The notes: generated by a model from the sequence alone, not told the origin. DNA of 64,000 bases from Populus alba (GCF_005239225.2 NC_133294.1:4774001-4838000), one strand, 5' to 3'; positions 43,271-56,844 are shown, counted from the first letter of the stretch. Made by a program: numbers and translations.

Positions 43271-43648
43271 AAGGACGGATTCTTGAATTACCAGTTTTTT
43301 ACTATTTTTTGGTCTGAAATCGCCAAAAATTACCGATGATTTTTTCAACGGTGATTCGTCTGTAATATTTAAATAAAACAGTGTAATATTAATGAAAAAA
43401 AAACGCATTTTCTCCTCGGTGATTTTGTCCTAAAACAATTACCGACATTGGAAGTGAACAGTTCAGCTCTCTGTAAAATACGACGGAAAAAGTCGGTAAT
43501 TCCCTTTGATTGACATGATGAACAATGTTCACTACGGATTTCCCGACTACCTCCACATTTCATTCCCTTGGTATATAGAATAGTAAATCCCTCGGAAAAT
43601 TTATCGACAGCGGTATTTCCGTTTGTATTTATTGATTTTCTGGTAGTG
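42696..43648. mobile_element. non-autonomous CACTA (En/Spm-type) element, 953 bp
   Basis: Begins CACTACAAGA and ends CTGGTAGTG, the terminal inverted repeat of CACTA transposons. It is flanked on both sides by AAT (42693-42695 and 43649-43651), a 3-bp target duplication as expected for the superfamily. Subterminal blocks with ACCGACGG, CCGTCGG and GTCGGTAA recur in both orientations near both ends. No transposase frame is present, so mobility would need an autonomous partner. A (GAA)n tract lies inside at 43241-43273. Confidence 0.93.
43241..43273. repeat. (GAA)n microsatellite
   Basis: Eleven AAG units within the CACTA element, read as a leucine run on the minus strand. Confidence 0.95.
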
Positions 43649-45403
43649 AATCACGAAGTAGAAGAGGAGCAGGAAGCTGATCTGCGGTGGCTCACGATTG
43701 TGTTCACTGGTGGCGGCGGCAAGGAAAGCAGGTGGTGGCTCATGATGTTCATCCCTTTTTTTTTTTTTCTTTTCTTCTCTTTGTTTCTTTTTCTTTATGT
43801 TTTTTTATTCTCTCTTCCTCCTCTCCTCTCTTGTTTTGGTTTGTTTCTCTGTCTTTTTTTTTTTTCCTGTTTCCTTTCTTCTATGTTTTTTTCTCTTTTT
43901 CACCTCTGTTGTTTTTCTTTTTCTCCTCTCTATTTTCCTCTGTTATTTCTCTCTTTTTTTTCACTTATGTTTCTCTTTTTTCCTTTCTCTCTCTCTCTTA
44001 TTTTCTTTGTCTTTTTCTCTACTTTTCAACTCTTAAATCACCCCTTTTTTTTCTTTTCTTTTTTTCCATTGTCTCATTTTTTTTCCTCTCTCAAAATCCT
44101 CTAAAATTTCATCTCTCTCTCCCCTCTCCTTTGCTTCTCTTGTCCCCTGGTATTTATAAGGGGGAGACAGAGCTACTACCCCTGTCCAGTCATGGCACAT
44201 GGAATGGGTGGTTGAGGCGGCCTCTGTGCAGTTGCCCGCAGGGTATGACTCTTATGGTTTTTTCATTATGAGGGTCTGCCATGAGGGGGTGTGGGTTATG
44301 TTAAGTTTTTTGGCAAGTGGAAAGGAGAGGGGGAGAGAGATAAACAAACATACGCTATAAAGGAGGGGAAGGAAAACCTTCTTCCCCTGCCTTTACGCGT
44401 TAAGGGAAGAAGATTGCGTATAATGCCATTTAAAACGACATCGTTTCATCTGTTTTTTTTTTTTTTAATGAACAGTGCATGAAATGATGTTTTTTGTACA
44501 AAAAAATGACTTATCATTTAAAAGGAAAATGGTGCCAAAAAATCTAATTTTCAAAGCAGTCCTTAATTTTTGATTTGTTCAATCAAGTCCTCAATTGCAA
44601 TTTTGATTTTAATAATCAATTCAATTGCATCCCTGTGAAATTCAAATCTTAGCTCTAAAGTTAGCAGCCTTTTTTATTTTGATCCTTGGTCTCAGATTTA
44701 TGTAATTTAATCTCTAATTGACCATCAAGCTTTTAAATATTTTCAATTTAGCCCCTGATTCTTATCAATTTTGTCCTCAGAGTTTGACGCCTTTTATAAA
44801 ATTGTCCATTGAATGTAAATTTCTTCAATTTAACCCTTAATTCGACCTAAAAAACTTTGATTTTTTTGCAATTGTACCCATGATTTCAACCTATTCACTT
44901 GGTAAAAATTAAATTAAATTTTTTAAAATTCAATCTTTTCAATGAAGCCCAAATTAGGCTCTCAAACTTAAATTTTTACCAATTAAGCCCCTAGTAAAAT
45001 TAATTTGATCTATTTAAAGGATAACTAAGTCTTTGTACTTGATTAAATCCTTCAATCGGACTCAAATTAATTCTCAAATATAATTAAACTTCAATTTGGC
45101 CTATAATTAAATTAAATTAGCCTATTAGAAATATAATTATGCCATTGGAATTAATTTCTATGAAGATTTCATCCAATAATAATTTAATTTGACCTTGAAT
45201 CTGTATTGTTTTTTCAGTCTTGGGTATAATAAGGTACAATTAGGCTTTGAATTTCATCCAAAATTATAGTTTGATTTTCCCATATGTTTGAGATCTTCCT
45301 TGGTCTGCTTTCTCTGCTTTGTCAGTTTTTATTTTTTTTTAATTTTTGTTTTAGAAGAAAAAGGAGTGAATTTGGGGAATAATAAAAAAAATATGTTATG
45401 ACA

Positions 45404-47193
45404 GTTGCCCTATCTTTATAATGCTTACGATAGAGAAAAAAAATGGGCAATTTCTTCTCCTGATTTTCAGAGGATATTAGGACTTGAAAATGATGAAATT
45501 AGGGTTAAGTTCTTTCATAAAAGTTGTAGTTAGATATGTTGAGCTTTCAATAATCATAATCGTAATAATTGGTTTCACTTTTTATGATAATGATATTTTG
45601 TGTAAATTAGAACTTGCAGAATTTTAGATAATAATATAAATCATAACCTGATACCTCACTTGCTAGTTTAAGTTATTGAGTTGAACTGATTTATTGATAT
45701 AATATGAAAACATTATTAACGAAATAATCACGAGTTTGAGTTTTACTATCCTCATTCTCTTTTTTAATTAAATTAAACTATTGAGTTGAAAGATAATTCT
45801 TTGCAAGTTTCAAGTAAAAAAAAAAAAAACTGGATTTTACCTAACAACTTATAAAATTATTGGGTTGAAATGATTTTTGACATAAAATAAAAATAAAAAT
45901 TAAGATATGAAGTTATAATGAAATGAAAATATAAATAATATATGATTTTTCTATATATATATATATATATATTAAAAAACATATTAGATTTTGAGAATAT
46001 TTTTTGAGAAGAAATATTAAGGTTAATTGATAATGAATATACTAATGGAGAGATTCACTAATGTTAAAAATATTTTTTGGATTATATTTTCAGTCTTCGA
46101 TTATATTTTTTGGAGAGTTACATCTATTAATGTTAAAAATAAAGAAAACATGATAAAAATATTTTAAGAATATATGAGCCCTTAATTGAATCATGATTTA
46201 ACGTAGGATCAATTTGTAGGTTTTATTAATATAACGATGTATATACTTTTTTAGATTTTCTCTTACCATAATTTTTTTTGTTATTATGTATATAGAATGA
46301 ATCTGGTTACAAAATGGTTATAATATTAAGGAGTAAACTATAACTTAATTTGTCTCTATAATTTAATGAAATTAATTAATTTCTCTTTATGGTTTCAAGT
46401 ATTGTATATATTTGATCCTTTGTGTTTTTAAATTTGTATAAAAGTCCTTCTGTCAAGTTTATATACATTATTTTTCAAGTGCCTTTTTTTTTTTTTGAGA
46501 AAAAGAAGGTTATTTTTGAGGAAAAAAAAAGAAAAAAACAAAGAAGCAAAAGGGAGTAGATGAGTTGGAAACTTTTTATTAGAAAATGTTAGAGATAATA
46601 TAAATTATATCTTGCAATCTTACTTAACAATTTAAATTATTGGTTAAGATGGTTTTTTGATATAATATCATAATCTTGATAACCAAGTGGTTACAAGTTT
46701 AAATTTCAACCATCCTTATTTATTTGATAAAAATTAAGCACAAGGTAGTGAAAGTTTATAAGTTTCAAGCTCAAAAAGCTTTCACTTGAAAAGGTTTGTT
46801 AGAGAATAATATAAATCATATCTTGAAACCATATAATAGTTTAGCCTATTAGATTGAGATGGTTATTTGACAGAAAAAAATATACTGTATTTTGAATCAA
46901 GACCTTGAAAACATTATAATATGTTAATCAACATTATTCATATCTATAATAAATTTTTCTTCGTTATTATATAGTCCTCAAATTTTCACATCACATTTGA
47001 GCAAGATTCCGAGTTATTATATTTAATAAAAATCATCATGAATTTGTTAGATGGATATTCCTACACACATCTTTTTTCTAGTGGTCATCCTACATCCACC
47101 AGCACACTCCACTCTCATTTTAAGCTAAGCCTTCAGTATATGTACTTAGCCACCCATACAAAATCCTATAACAAAGAGTGTGAAACACAAATC
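45404..47193. other. upstream region of gene D with dispersed repeats
   Basis: AT-rich DNA. Related repeat stretches at about 45615-45850 and 46590-46875 share ATAATATAAATCATA and TTGAGATGGTT-type phrases; inverted relatives lie at 56845-57260. A (TA)n run is at 45952-45971. The last 150 bp may be 5' UTR of gene D. Confidence 0.5.
46590..46875 (+). repeat. dispersed repeat with AATATAAATCATATCTTG phrase
   Basis: Contains two partial units of the same phrase within 280 bp and matches 45615-45850. The complement appears at 56845-57260 with CTGATACCATGTCAAA. Class unknown; not coding. Confidence 0.5.
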
Positions 47194-50100
47194 ATGTCCT
47201 CCAACAGTATTGAAAACACAGTAGATGACTCCAGTACTGGAAATGATGAGATTCATCAACCCATGTTGCTAGACAAGCAACCATCCCAGGAGCCAGTAAT
47301 CAGTTCTGAACTCGAAGATGTACTATCAGATACAAGTTTGTCATACTTTAAGCGACTCCAAAGAGCCACCTTAATTGAGTTAAAGATACTCTTCAAGCTA
47401 GCAGGACCAGCAGTTGTGGTTTACTTGCTCAACAATGTGATTTCCATGTCAACCCAGATCTTATGTGGTCATCTTGGCAATCTTGAGCTTGCTGCTTCCT
47501 CACTTGGCAACAACGGAATCCAAATTTTTGCCTATGGCCTTATGGTAACTAAACAATCTCAAGAAAGAAAAAACTTGGTTTGGTGTTTGTCTTTTTCTTT
47601 CTTTCCTCGTAAAACCTTGAGTTCGATGATCTGATAAAATTAAAAACGGCATGCAGTTAGGGATGGGAAGCGCGGTGGAGACACTATGTGGCCAAGCATA
47701 CGGGGCACACAAGTATGAAATGTTGGGGATATATCTTCAGAGATCAACAGTACTCCTCATGGCAACTGGGATTCCACTTATGATGATATACATATTTTCT
47801 AAGTCTCTCTTGATCTTACTAGGTGAATCAGACACCATTGCATCAGCAGCTGCAGTATTTGTGTATGGCCTTATTCCACAGATATTTGCTTATGCTGCCA
47901 ATTTTCCCATACAAAAGTTCTTACAAGCTCAAAGCATAATTTTCCCTAGCGCATACATATCAGCTGGTGTCCTTGTGGTGCACCTTTTACTGAGTTGGAT
48001 TGCAATTTACAAATTGGGATGGGGGTTGCTTGGTGCCTCATTGGTTTTGAGCTTGTCATGGTGGGTTTTAGTGGGGGCACAGTTTGCTTACGTTCTAGCA
48101 AGCCGAAATTTCAAGCACACATGGAAGGGGTTTAGTTTACAGGCCTTTTCTGGCTTATGGGAATTCTTCAAGTTATCGATCGCATCAGCTGTTATGTTAT
48201 GCCTTGAGACTTGGTACTACCAGATTCTTGTTTTGATTGCTGGTCTACTCAAAGATGCTGAAATTGCCTTGGACTCTCTGACAGTTTGGTAAGAAAGGAG
48301 GCTCTTATACTACCTTAATAATTAAGTAATGTCGGTTTGTGAGTGAGTTTGAGGAGATGTCTAGGATTGCTCTTTTTTTTTTTAAAAAAAAAAAAAAAAA
48401 ACTTTCGACACAACAAATTCAACGTTCTTTTTCAAATTATTTTTTGTTTTACGAAAGTTTTTTTAATAGTTTTCATGTGTTGTGTTGATATATAGAATAA
48501 AAATAAAAATTTTAAAAAATTATTTTAATATATTTTTAATAAAAAAACATCATGTTATCCAACCCACCAAGCATACAGTACCATTTATCTCCGGAGATAT
48601 CTTCATGATCGTATCCATGTCAAAGTCGAAGCTCTGCAAATAGGGTTATATCACAAAGAGTCGTCAACGACAGAGGCAGAACACCTCTACATAAAACTTA
48701 AGATTTTTGATGAGGTGTACCAGTTCTCTCACCACTTGGTCGATCTTATGTTCACAATTAATGGCTACCACGATCGACGATTATTAAGTTTTTGTCTCGA
48801 GGCTCTTGGGTCAATTCCAAGTGGCCAAGTAATTATATCTTTATGCGTACACACTCACAGTTCTTGTCGCGCATGCATGCCTAATTTCTCTATGAAGAAC
48901 AAACGTTCACCATGTACGCTTGAGCTACCATTCCATGTAGGGACGACTCTGCACTATCACGTTTAATTCGAGGGCCGGATCATAGTACTTATTCAAAATA
49001 AGTAGGTTGCATTATTAGATAGCACATGAACTTTAAGCACTTCGCATAGAATCATTGTATAGTTGATTGATTGACATGGAAGTATGAAATGATCATATTT
49101 TTCTAGAGAAAGTTTTTAAATATATGAATGTTTATCCATAAAAAAAACATTCGTTTGTTAATTAAAGCAAACTCTGCAACATATATATAATTATGCTCCC
49201 ACTATTAATTAATTTGTTAGTGTAGAAATTTCTCTATCAACTTAATTTAGCTAAAAAATTTCGAAGGAAAATCATAAAATCTAGCCTGATTATGTTTCAA
49301 ATTCCTTGATTAAGTCACTTTTTATGTGTGCATGATTCACACTATTTTGAGTATTTGCTTTATTTGAACGCAGCATGACAATATCAGGATGGGTGTTCAT
49401 GATCTCAGTTGGTTTCAACGCAGCAGCAAGGTTAGCTTTACTTGTTATAACTACTAGCTACTAGCAAAATGATCAATGAGGTTTGGTTTTTTTTATTTTA
49501 TTTTAAAAATCATTCGGACGAAGAAGTTAGCATAGTGATTGACATACAAGTTGACATAGAAGAAAATAATTTGTAGGTGGGAGAATTGTTTTTCAGAAAC
49601 ATTAAATTTAGTTAATTGTTAAATGCAGTGTAAGAGTAAGCAATGAATTAGGAGCTGGACATCCCAAATCAGCATCATTTGCTGTAGTGGCTGTAACTTT
49701 AAGCTCCTTCATTATAGCTCTGGCCCTAGCTATTGTTCTGCTCTTCCTTCGCCATGTGATCAGCTACGCCTTCACTGGTGGTTCCACAGTTGCCGACGCT
49801 GTCGCAGAACTCTCTCCTTTCTTGGCCATCTCTATTTTACTGAATGGAGTCCAGCCTGTTTTATCTGGTAAGATGTTCGTAACCAGTAACCTAAGTAGTA
49901 GCATCTGCTTTCTATGACCTTGGTTTTAAATTATGCAGGGGACAATCGCATAAAAGTAAGCATAATGGTTTTGTTCTTATAACATAAGGCTCCCTTTGCT
50001 CTCTGTGTGTTTTTTGCTGCTGCGAAAGAGTTATAAATTATAATTTTTTTAATCTATATTTTAATAGAAAGCTTTAATTAGGATCCTTATAGTATATTAA

Positions 50101-53067
50101 TTAATTAAATATTTTTAAAATTATCAACCCAGTTTCAATTAAAACTATAGTTATTAAATCTAGTTCGGGGGTTGATCCGACCAAGAAGCCGGGTCCCGGG
50201 TTTCATGGATCAATCCAGAAAAATTAAAGTTTTAATATTTTATATGAAAAAAATCAAGAAAAAAATCCATATAAATATAGGTTATACATATTGTAAATAA
50301 TAAAATTTAAAAGAATATTTTAAAAAGTTTTTTATTCCATATTAAAAAGATATTATATTAACCTTTTAAGTTGAAGTATTTAAACCAAAAAAGTTTTTTT
50401 TATCTCAAATAAAAAAAAAACATAACTTTTTTTCTTGAAAACATAGAGTATTTATACTGATGGGTTTCAAATCCCACATTGAAAAAAGATAAAATCCCAT
50501 ATTAAAAAAACATAGTTTTTTTTTTCTTGTGAACATAGAGTATCTATATTGATTGGTTTCAAATCCCACATTGAAAAAAGATAAAATTTTATATTGAAAA
50601 AACATAGTTTTTTTTTTTATAAACATAAAGTATATATATTAATGGGTTTCAAATCTCATATTTTAAAAAAAAAAGAGGTTTAACTCTCGAGTTGACCTAC
50701 TAGATCAATCTGGGTTTAATAACTATGATTAGAAGTACCTATGCTACCAAACCGACTCAAAGTTTATAGGTTCAAGATAGGGGTGTGATGCAAGGTATTA
50801 CCGATGAGAAATATTTTTGTTTTTTAACTTCATAAGGAAATCTGTCTTCTTGGTTTCTATGATTTTATTTTGTGAATGCCAACTTCAAAATCACTTTATT
50901 TAATTAAAAAATAACTAGCTGTCTAATCTGATTGTTCAAGACTCTCTCTCTCTCTCTCTCTCTAATATTTTAACCCAACATTTATCAAAAGCAATTAACC
51001 TCCTCCATATGTTATATGGGCGATCCTTTTCTGAAAAGGATTTATGTTTTTGTCCAAAGAAGTAGCAATCAATTCTTACAATCACAATCATAGGCCAGTA
51101 GTTATACATTTCTTTCTTTCATTTGAGTATTATTCTTCCTAAAATTGAATTTATTTTGAGTTCTTATATAAAGGTGTAGCTGTTGGATGTGGATGGCAAG
51201 CATTTGTTGCATACGTCAATGTTGGATGCTATTATTTTATTGGTATCCCGTTGGGATGTGTTCTTGGCTTCAAGTTGGACTTTGGTGTTAAGGTACCTAG
51301 CTTGAACCATACCTCATGTGATGGCCTGAGAGAGAAATCGAATCAAGATTGAATTAGCAAAATAATGTTTAATATTGCCGTATATATAACTCATCACTCG
51401 TTAATAGGAAAACAATTCGATTTGCTTATGGAGAATATGGTTTCTATTTTATGATTATATATATATGTGTGTGTGTGTGTATATTGATATATAACAGGGA
51501 ATATGGTCTGGGATGATAGGAGGCACGCTTATTCAAACTATCATATTATTATGGGTTACCTTTCGTACGGACTGGAATAAAGAGGTAAATTTAATATTTC
51601 TTTTTCTCATTTTCTTTTTTAATATATACATTTTTTTCCCTTTTCTTTTCTTTTTGGGATATTAAGTGGGACATTTCTTCGATAACGAATCAACTATCAA
51701 GCAAACTCACATACATACAAAAAGTGTAGATAAAAAAAAAGAAAAAAAGAATAGAAAACTTGAGAGAAAACTAGTAAAAATTGAATAATACAATTTATCA
51801 ATGATTAGGGGATGAGTCTTTTCATATGCATCATTTTATATCTATCAAAATCATTTAAATTTATTTAAAATTATATCAAATTAATAATTTTTTAATTAAA
51901 ATCCTTATATAAAGATTATCTTGATGATTATTTGATGTTAGAATATTAAAAAAATCTAAAAAACTTCAACTTGACGCTTTTTAATAATTAGACAAAAAAC
52001 ACTAAAAAAACACTTTTAAACACATTATCAAACACATGTTAAGATCCAATCTAAAACAAACTTAATTTTAATGTATGAAAAACTAGCTCAAGTATAATAA
52101 TAATAATAATAATAATAATAAGTTGTGTTGATACATATAGAAACAATTAATTAGGCACAGGGAGATGACAAATAACACATAATAATTGAGAAGCGGAAAT
52201 ATACAAGGACAATTCGAAAGTTGGATAAATAATAGGCAACAAGCCTAACATTCTTATTGGACTTTGCTCACTGCTAGAGCGTGTTAGCCTTTTGAAATGC
52301 CTTAGGTTATTGTAGCATATTGTACGTACTAGATATAATTCTCGCGTTAAGCTGTCATGAGATCAAATTTTATTTACATGTAGAAAAATAATATTAAAAT
52401 TACAATAAACTCATAAAAAATAAATTAAAATAAATTATAAAATATAATTTTCAATAATTATATTTTTTAAAAATATTTTATTTAATAATATAATAAAAAA
52501 TAGATGCTAAAAAAATCGAGCACCAACCTCTTACTGGTACATTTTTATAATATAATAATAATCCATAAAAAATAAATCAAAATAAATTAAGAAATTTAAT
52601 TCATAATAATTAAGTTTTTTTTTTCAAAACAATTTTTTATTTAACAATAAATAGACCATTTTTTTTTTAATATTATGATAGAAAAAAATAATAATAGTAA
52701 AACTAATTAATAATCCCATGTTGAGATATTTTTCCTATAAAAAAACCAAAATAAATAATAAATTTTAATTTTCAATAAATTGAATATTAAAATACGAAAA
52801 AAAAAACATATATTATTCTAATAAACAGTGAGGAGGGAAACTCCTTGATTAGTTCTTTTCAATAATAATTAATGATATATGCTATCTACCAATTTAATTT
52901 TATTGTGCGTATGATCATTGGGCTGGCAGATGGATAATTTTATTGAACAGTTTTGGAATGTTTCGTAAGAACATATGAATGTTGAATTTTGGATTGTTCA
53001 GGTTGAGAAAGCAACAAATCGGTTGAATATATGGGACAACATCAAGCAGCCTCTTTTGAAGGATTAA
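47194..53067 (+). CDS. MATE efflux transporter D, DETOXIFICATION 40-like, 7 exons
   Basis: Exons 47194-47544, 47657-48288, 49374-49430, 49629-49867, 51174-51292, 51498-51584 and 53002-53067 join into 1551 bp, 516 residues. Exon 2 to 7 lengths equal those of A and B, but the sequence is more diverged, so D is the oldest split in this array. The N-terminal tail is about 15 residues longer and holds an acidic, serine-rich stretch and a PMLL motif near residue 26, a dileucine-type feature that often directs plant transporters to the vacuole; this is a guess. Signatures [16 protein letters not shown] (about 119-134) and [18 protein letters not shown] (second half) are intact. The start at 47194 fits homologues; an in-frame ATG at 47038 would add 52 residues. 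Intron 1 is 112 bp; introns 2, 4 and 6 are each above 1 kb and carry repeats. Substrate unknown. Confidence 0.94.
50147..50726. repeat. MITE-like element with 12-bp inverted ends in intron 4 of gene D
   Basis: ATAGTTATTAAA at 50147-50158 is exactly complementary to TTTAATAACTAT at 50715-50726, and the next bases continue the match weakly (TCTAGTTCGG against CCCAGATTGA). The 580-bp interior has no coding sequence and includes a three-unit tandem repeat. No target duplication could be fixed. Confidence 0.65.
50421..50665. repeat. tandem repeat, about 90-bp unit, 2.7 copies
   Basis: Units start at CATAAC or CATAGT (50421, 50511, 50603) and share GGTTTCAAATC and a T run. Unit spacing is 90 and 92 bp. 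It lies within the MITE-like element in intron 4 of gene D. Confidence 0.9.
50942..50963. repeat. (CT)n microsatellite in intron 4 of gene D
   Basis: Eleven CT units without interruption. Confidence 0.95.
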
Positions 53068-53939
53068 ATCAATTTGTCGTTTCATTAGCTAAAAACTGTT
53101 ATGGGAACATTAGCATCCGGCAATTCTACGAGTTGAAGATTCCTGATCACAATGATCGGTGCCTCCATTGTGACAAGGTGCTAGTTAATGTCATTTCTTG
53201 TGCTATTTTTGTGTAATAGCAACATCTCGAACAATATCAGCAGCTGTTGCCATTTATTTTCTTTAATTTTCTCCCAAATCAAATAAAAAGTGAAATGTGA
53301 TTTTTTTGTTTTTGTTTTTGGTTTTACGATGATAAAAGAGTGATGTCTATTGTGATGTATAGTTTGAAGTTTGAACGGCGATGTCTGATGAGGGAGCACA
53401 CCTCAATATTTCCTTGTTCTAATACACTTTCAAGAATAAAAAACGGAGTACTTGTTTTGTTTTAATTATGTGCTTCTTTAAGCTACAGTTCATTAGTCTT
53501 AATTAATAACGCATAGAATTAATATGATTTGTGAATAATATATGAGGAAGTTATGTTACTTATTTTTTTTGTATGCTTGTTTTTTATGCGTAGATCTTAA
53601 ACAAAGTCTCCAACCTGTACATAGAACTTCAACTCATTTCTAGTCTCAATTAGATCCCCAACATATTTTTAGATTCGCAGTCCTTTTGTTAATTTAAATT
53701 AACATAATGGATAAGGAATCATGTAAAAATTCTTTTGATTTCTCTTTCTCTCATTAAAAACCAGAACGAATTTACTAAAAACTATCACATCTTGCATGCT
53801 GTAGAACAGATCATATAAAAAAAAGAGCTGCATTTTTCTTTATATTACCTGGTATATCTTGTTAGTTTTATGTTATTCAAGCATAGGTTTAAGGAATTCG
53901 TTGAAATTCATTGATTTTAAATGCTGGGAAAATTCTGGG
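53068..53939. other. 3' flank of gene D
   Basis: Probable 3' UTR to about 53460, then AT-rich intergenic DNA up to the LINE relic. No gene seen. Confidence 0.5.
53435..53440 (+). terminator. candidate poly(A) signal of gene D
   Basis: AATAAA 368 bp after the stop of gene D, followed by a T-rich stretch. It is the first canonical hexamer in a good context; the 3' UTR would be somewhat long. Confidence 0.4.
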
Positions 53940-56662
53940 TTTTGAGAGTACACAAGATTTGGCGTTATGGAAGCAGATATTAGAAGACAGGTGGATAGGG
54001 AGGTGAATGATTGGACTGCAACTCAGTAATTGCAGTTTGCAGCAAAACTGGGTATGTCTATATATGAAGAGGGATTCTATTAGGACTATGTTATTGAATG
54101 AGGATATTGATGTCTGTTACTCACTTGAAACTAGGAGGAAAACATGCTCTGATAGCCTTGTCACCGCTTTATGGAATAAGAATTCTGTCAAATGGTTCTC
54201 GGTAGATTCTGTAAGCAATGCAGGTGGGATTTTAGTGTTGTGGAATGAAAGTACATTCAAGGTGGATTCAATTGAATATGGAGGGCAATGGTTAGGATCA
54301 TTTGGGTTGCACGTTCAACTGGACCTCAAATGCGCAGGGAGTTCCATTGCTGAACGCAGGATTTCATGGGAAGAACTTGTAATCCTCCAATCTGCTTTTG
54401 AAATCCCGTTGTTTCTTGGTGGGGACTCTAATGAAACACTACATCAAGAGATTCAGTTCTTTCCATTCATCTTGCAACTTACTGGAATACCCTCTCAGTG
54501 GTCATCGTTACACAAGGTTCAGTGGACACTCGATGAGTTGTATTGACAGAGCATTTGCCCCTCCTGAATGTCACTTGAAGTTTTCAATGCTGACTCTCAC
54601 ACGTCGTTCAAGGGGTCTATCTGATCACTGTCGAATGATGCTAGGAGTGCAAAATCAGGATTGGGGCTGGAAACCATTTAATTCGGTCCTTTAATTGTTG
54701 GTTTCTCAACCCATGTTTATGAAGACAGTAGAATCGTTTTGGCATGAATGCTGTCTAGAACACATTGGCGGATCCAGAATTGTACGAAAGTTGAATCTTA
54801 TGGCTAATAAGCTTAGGAGGTGGATTTAATAGCACTGACTTTGGGAATCAGGATAATCAGTTGTTACAGCTACAAAGTGCCATTCAAAAACTGGAAAATG
54901 ATATTAGGAGGGGAAGAAATAATATCACCAGGATTCTTCATCATGGGCTCATCCACACCTCTCCAAAGGGTAGTAAGGAGGCTGCAATATCTTTTTTCTA
55001 AAAGGGTCAGCATGGGACAAGCAGCATGTCACGCAATATCTTCCAATCAAGCAAGGTTACTGGAGCAGGAGGTCACAATGGCAGAGGTCAAGAAGCAGTA
55101 TGGGACTGTGATGGTCCCCCATGGCTTCACATTCAGTTTCTAGGCTTGGCACTTGAATTGAGATGATATCTTTGATATGGTGACTGAATTTTTCAGAGTT
55201 GGAAAAATTCCCTAAAGGGACCAACACATCACATGTAGCATTGATCCTTAAAGTCAACGGAGTTCAGACCAATCAGTTTGATGCATGGACTGCATAAGAT
55301 ACTTGGAAAATTACTCTTTATGAGATTGAAAGCTATCTTGCCAAAGCATAATCAGCCCTATTCAAACAGCTTTTATATCAGGATGATAAATATTAGATGG
55401 ATTCATGATGGCAAATGAAGTACTTCATGGGGTGAAGAAGAGTGGGAAGAATGGGTTTATTATGAAGGTTGATTTTCATGAGGCGTTTGTCGACATCGTT
55501 GCTTGGGAATATTTGGAGGAAGTAATGTCTTACATTGGATTTGGCAAGAAGTGGATATGTCTTATTTCATAATGTATTTCTGGATCTAAACCTATTACCA
55601 TTATTGTTTGATATAGCAGTGGAGGGGCTGACATATTAGAGAAAGCTATACAAGAAAAAGAAAGCTTTGTAAGATATCTAGGTGCGGGCTCTTTACAAGG
55701 GAAAAATAAGGCTTTGTTATTTGAGTGGTTATGGTGTCTAGGAGACCCCAATTCTAAAGGGTGGCAGGACATCATTGAACAGCAGTGTAAGCCTTCTTTT
55801 GTCCATGGACTTCTAGTTTTCAATGTTGCATTATCTCAGCCTTAGAAAGGAATATACTCCATTTGTTAACTCTGATTCGACAGCTTCAAATATCTTAAAG
55901 AATGAGTGCTTTTTCAAGGTTTGAACAGATAAATGGCTAGAAGCAGGGACTTTGCAATGTTGTTTCCCACAACTTTATGAAATTCCACCCTTGAAAACAA
56001 AGACACTGGAAATGGGGGATTTCAGGGCAGATTCTTGGCACTGGAACTTTAAATGGAATCGACGATTAAGAACTTTAATAGTCAATCAGCCTGCTCTATT
56101 TGCAATACCGATACAGAGACTGTGAATTTGCTATGCAACTTGGTGTTTTTAGCAGCGTTTAATGAATTGGTTGGGCATTAATTGGTGTCAAAGTCTATTG
56201 ATCATGTTATTTTGCAATGGAGTGTTCAAGTAAAAAGCAAATTCTAACCACGAGCACTTAATTAATATGTTGTCTTATTAGATTTTGTGGAATATTTGGA
56301 ATGTAAGAAATATACTGATTTTAAAGGATATCATGCGAGTTTGAAATACAATTTTTAAACTTATTTTTCTAGTTGAACGCTACGAATGCAAATTTTTCAT
56401 ATATTGCGAATGATATATTTAGAAGTCCTGATAATATTTTAGAGTGAACAAATAAGTGATGATCCAGTATTTTTACATTTCAATTCTTTTTATGTATATT
56501 TTTTGCATTCATCCTTTATATATCTTCGCAAATCACTACTTTTACCTGTATTTTTAATAGTTTTTTGTAACCGGGGTACCATTGTTCCAATGATAGACAG
56601 TTCTTTGAAATAAAACACCTTGACTATTATTAAAAAAAGAAAAAAAAAAAAAAAAAAAAAAG
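53940..56662 (+). mobile_element. degraded LINE (L1-type non-LTR retrotransposon)
   Basis: 54007-54540 reads as an endonuclease/exonuclease-type domain, with an AGGILVLWN block and a GGDSNE block where active copies have GDFN. A shifted frame at 54398-54694 carries CIDRAF and LSDHC, the end of L1 endonucleases. Around 55365-55560 is the start of a reverse transcriptase: a QTAFISG block, then MKVDF followed by a changed catalytic neighbourhood. Many stops and frameshifts show that it is inactive. The 3' end has AATAAA at 56609-56614 followed by an A-rich tail (56631-56661), typical of LINE insertions. The left edge is approximate and no target duplication was recognised. Confidence 0.85.
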
Positions 56663-56844
56663 AGAGAAGGTCTCTCCACTGTTTTGAGTTAGATGATAAT
56701 ATTCATCCCATAATAATTGACACTTTCTTTTTTATCATACAATAATAATGGACACTTTTCAATCCATAATTAAAAATATGTACAAAAACCTTAATTATTG
56801 AAAATAATTATTTTAAATAAAAACTACGATACTATTTGTCAAAG

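Larger units (their letters stand above)
41652..45403 (+). mobile_element. long LTR of the gypsy-type family with a nested CACTA element
   Basis: Begins near CGCACGTGTGCAGCATC and has TTGCCACCTAGTATTTT, GGGCACAAGGACTAGTTG and CCTGTCTAAGGTAAGC in the order of the LTRs at 29873 and 61406. The end is placed at TTATGACA (45403), matching the end of the solo LTR. Without the 953-bp CACTA insert the copy is about 2.8 kb. A pyrimidine tract of about 390 bp (43755-44140) matches the purine block of the minus-strand copy and creates long but meaningless open frames rich in F, S and L. The first base pair of the TG end is mutated and no target duplication is visible. Confidence 0.65.

Noticed and set aside
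43568..44271. Two overlapping open frames of 178 and 194 codons on the + strand
   Set aside because: They are almost only F, S, L and P from a 390-bp pyrimidine tract inside an LTR; the same tract occurs as purines in the minus-strand LTR copy.
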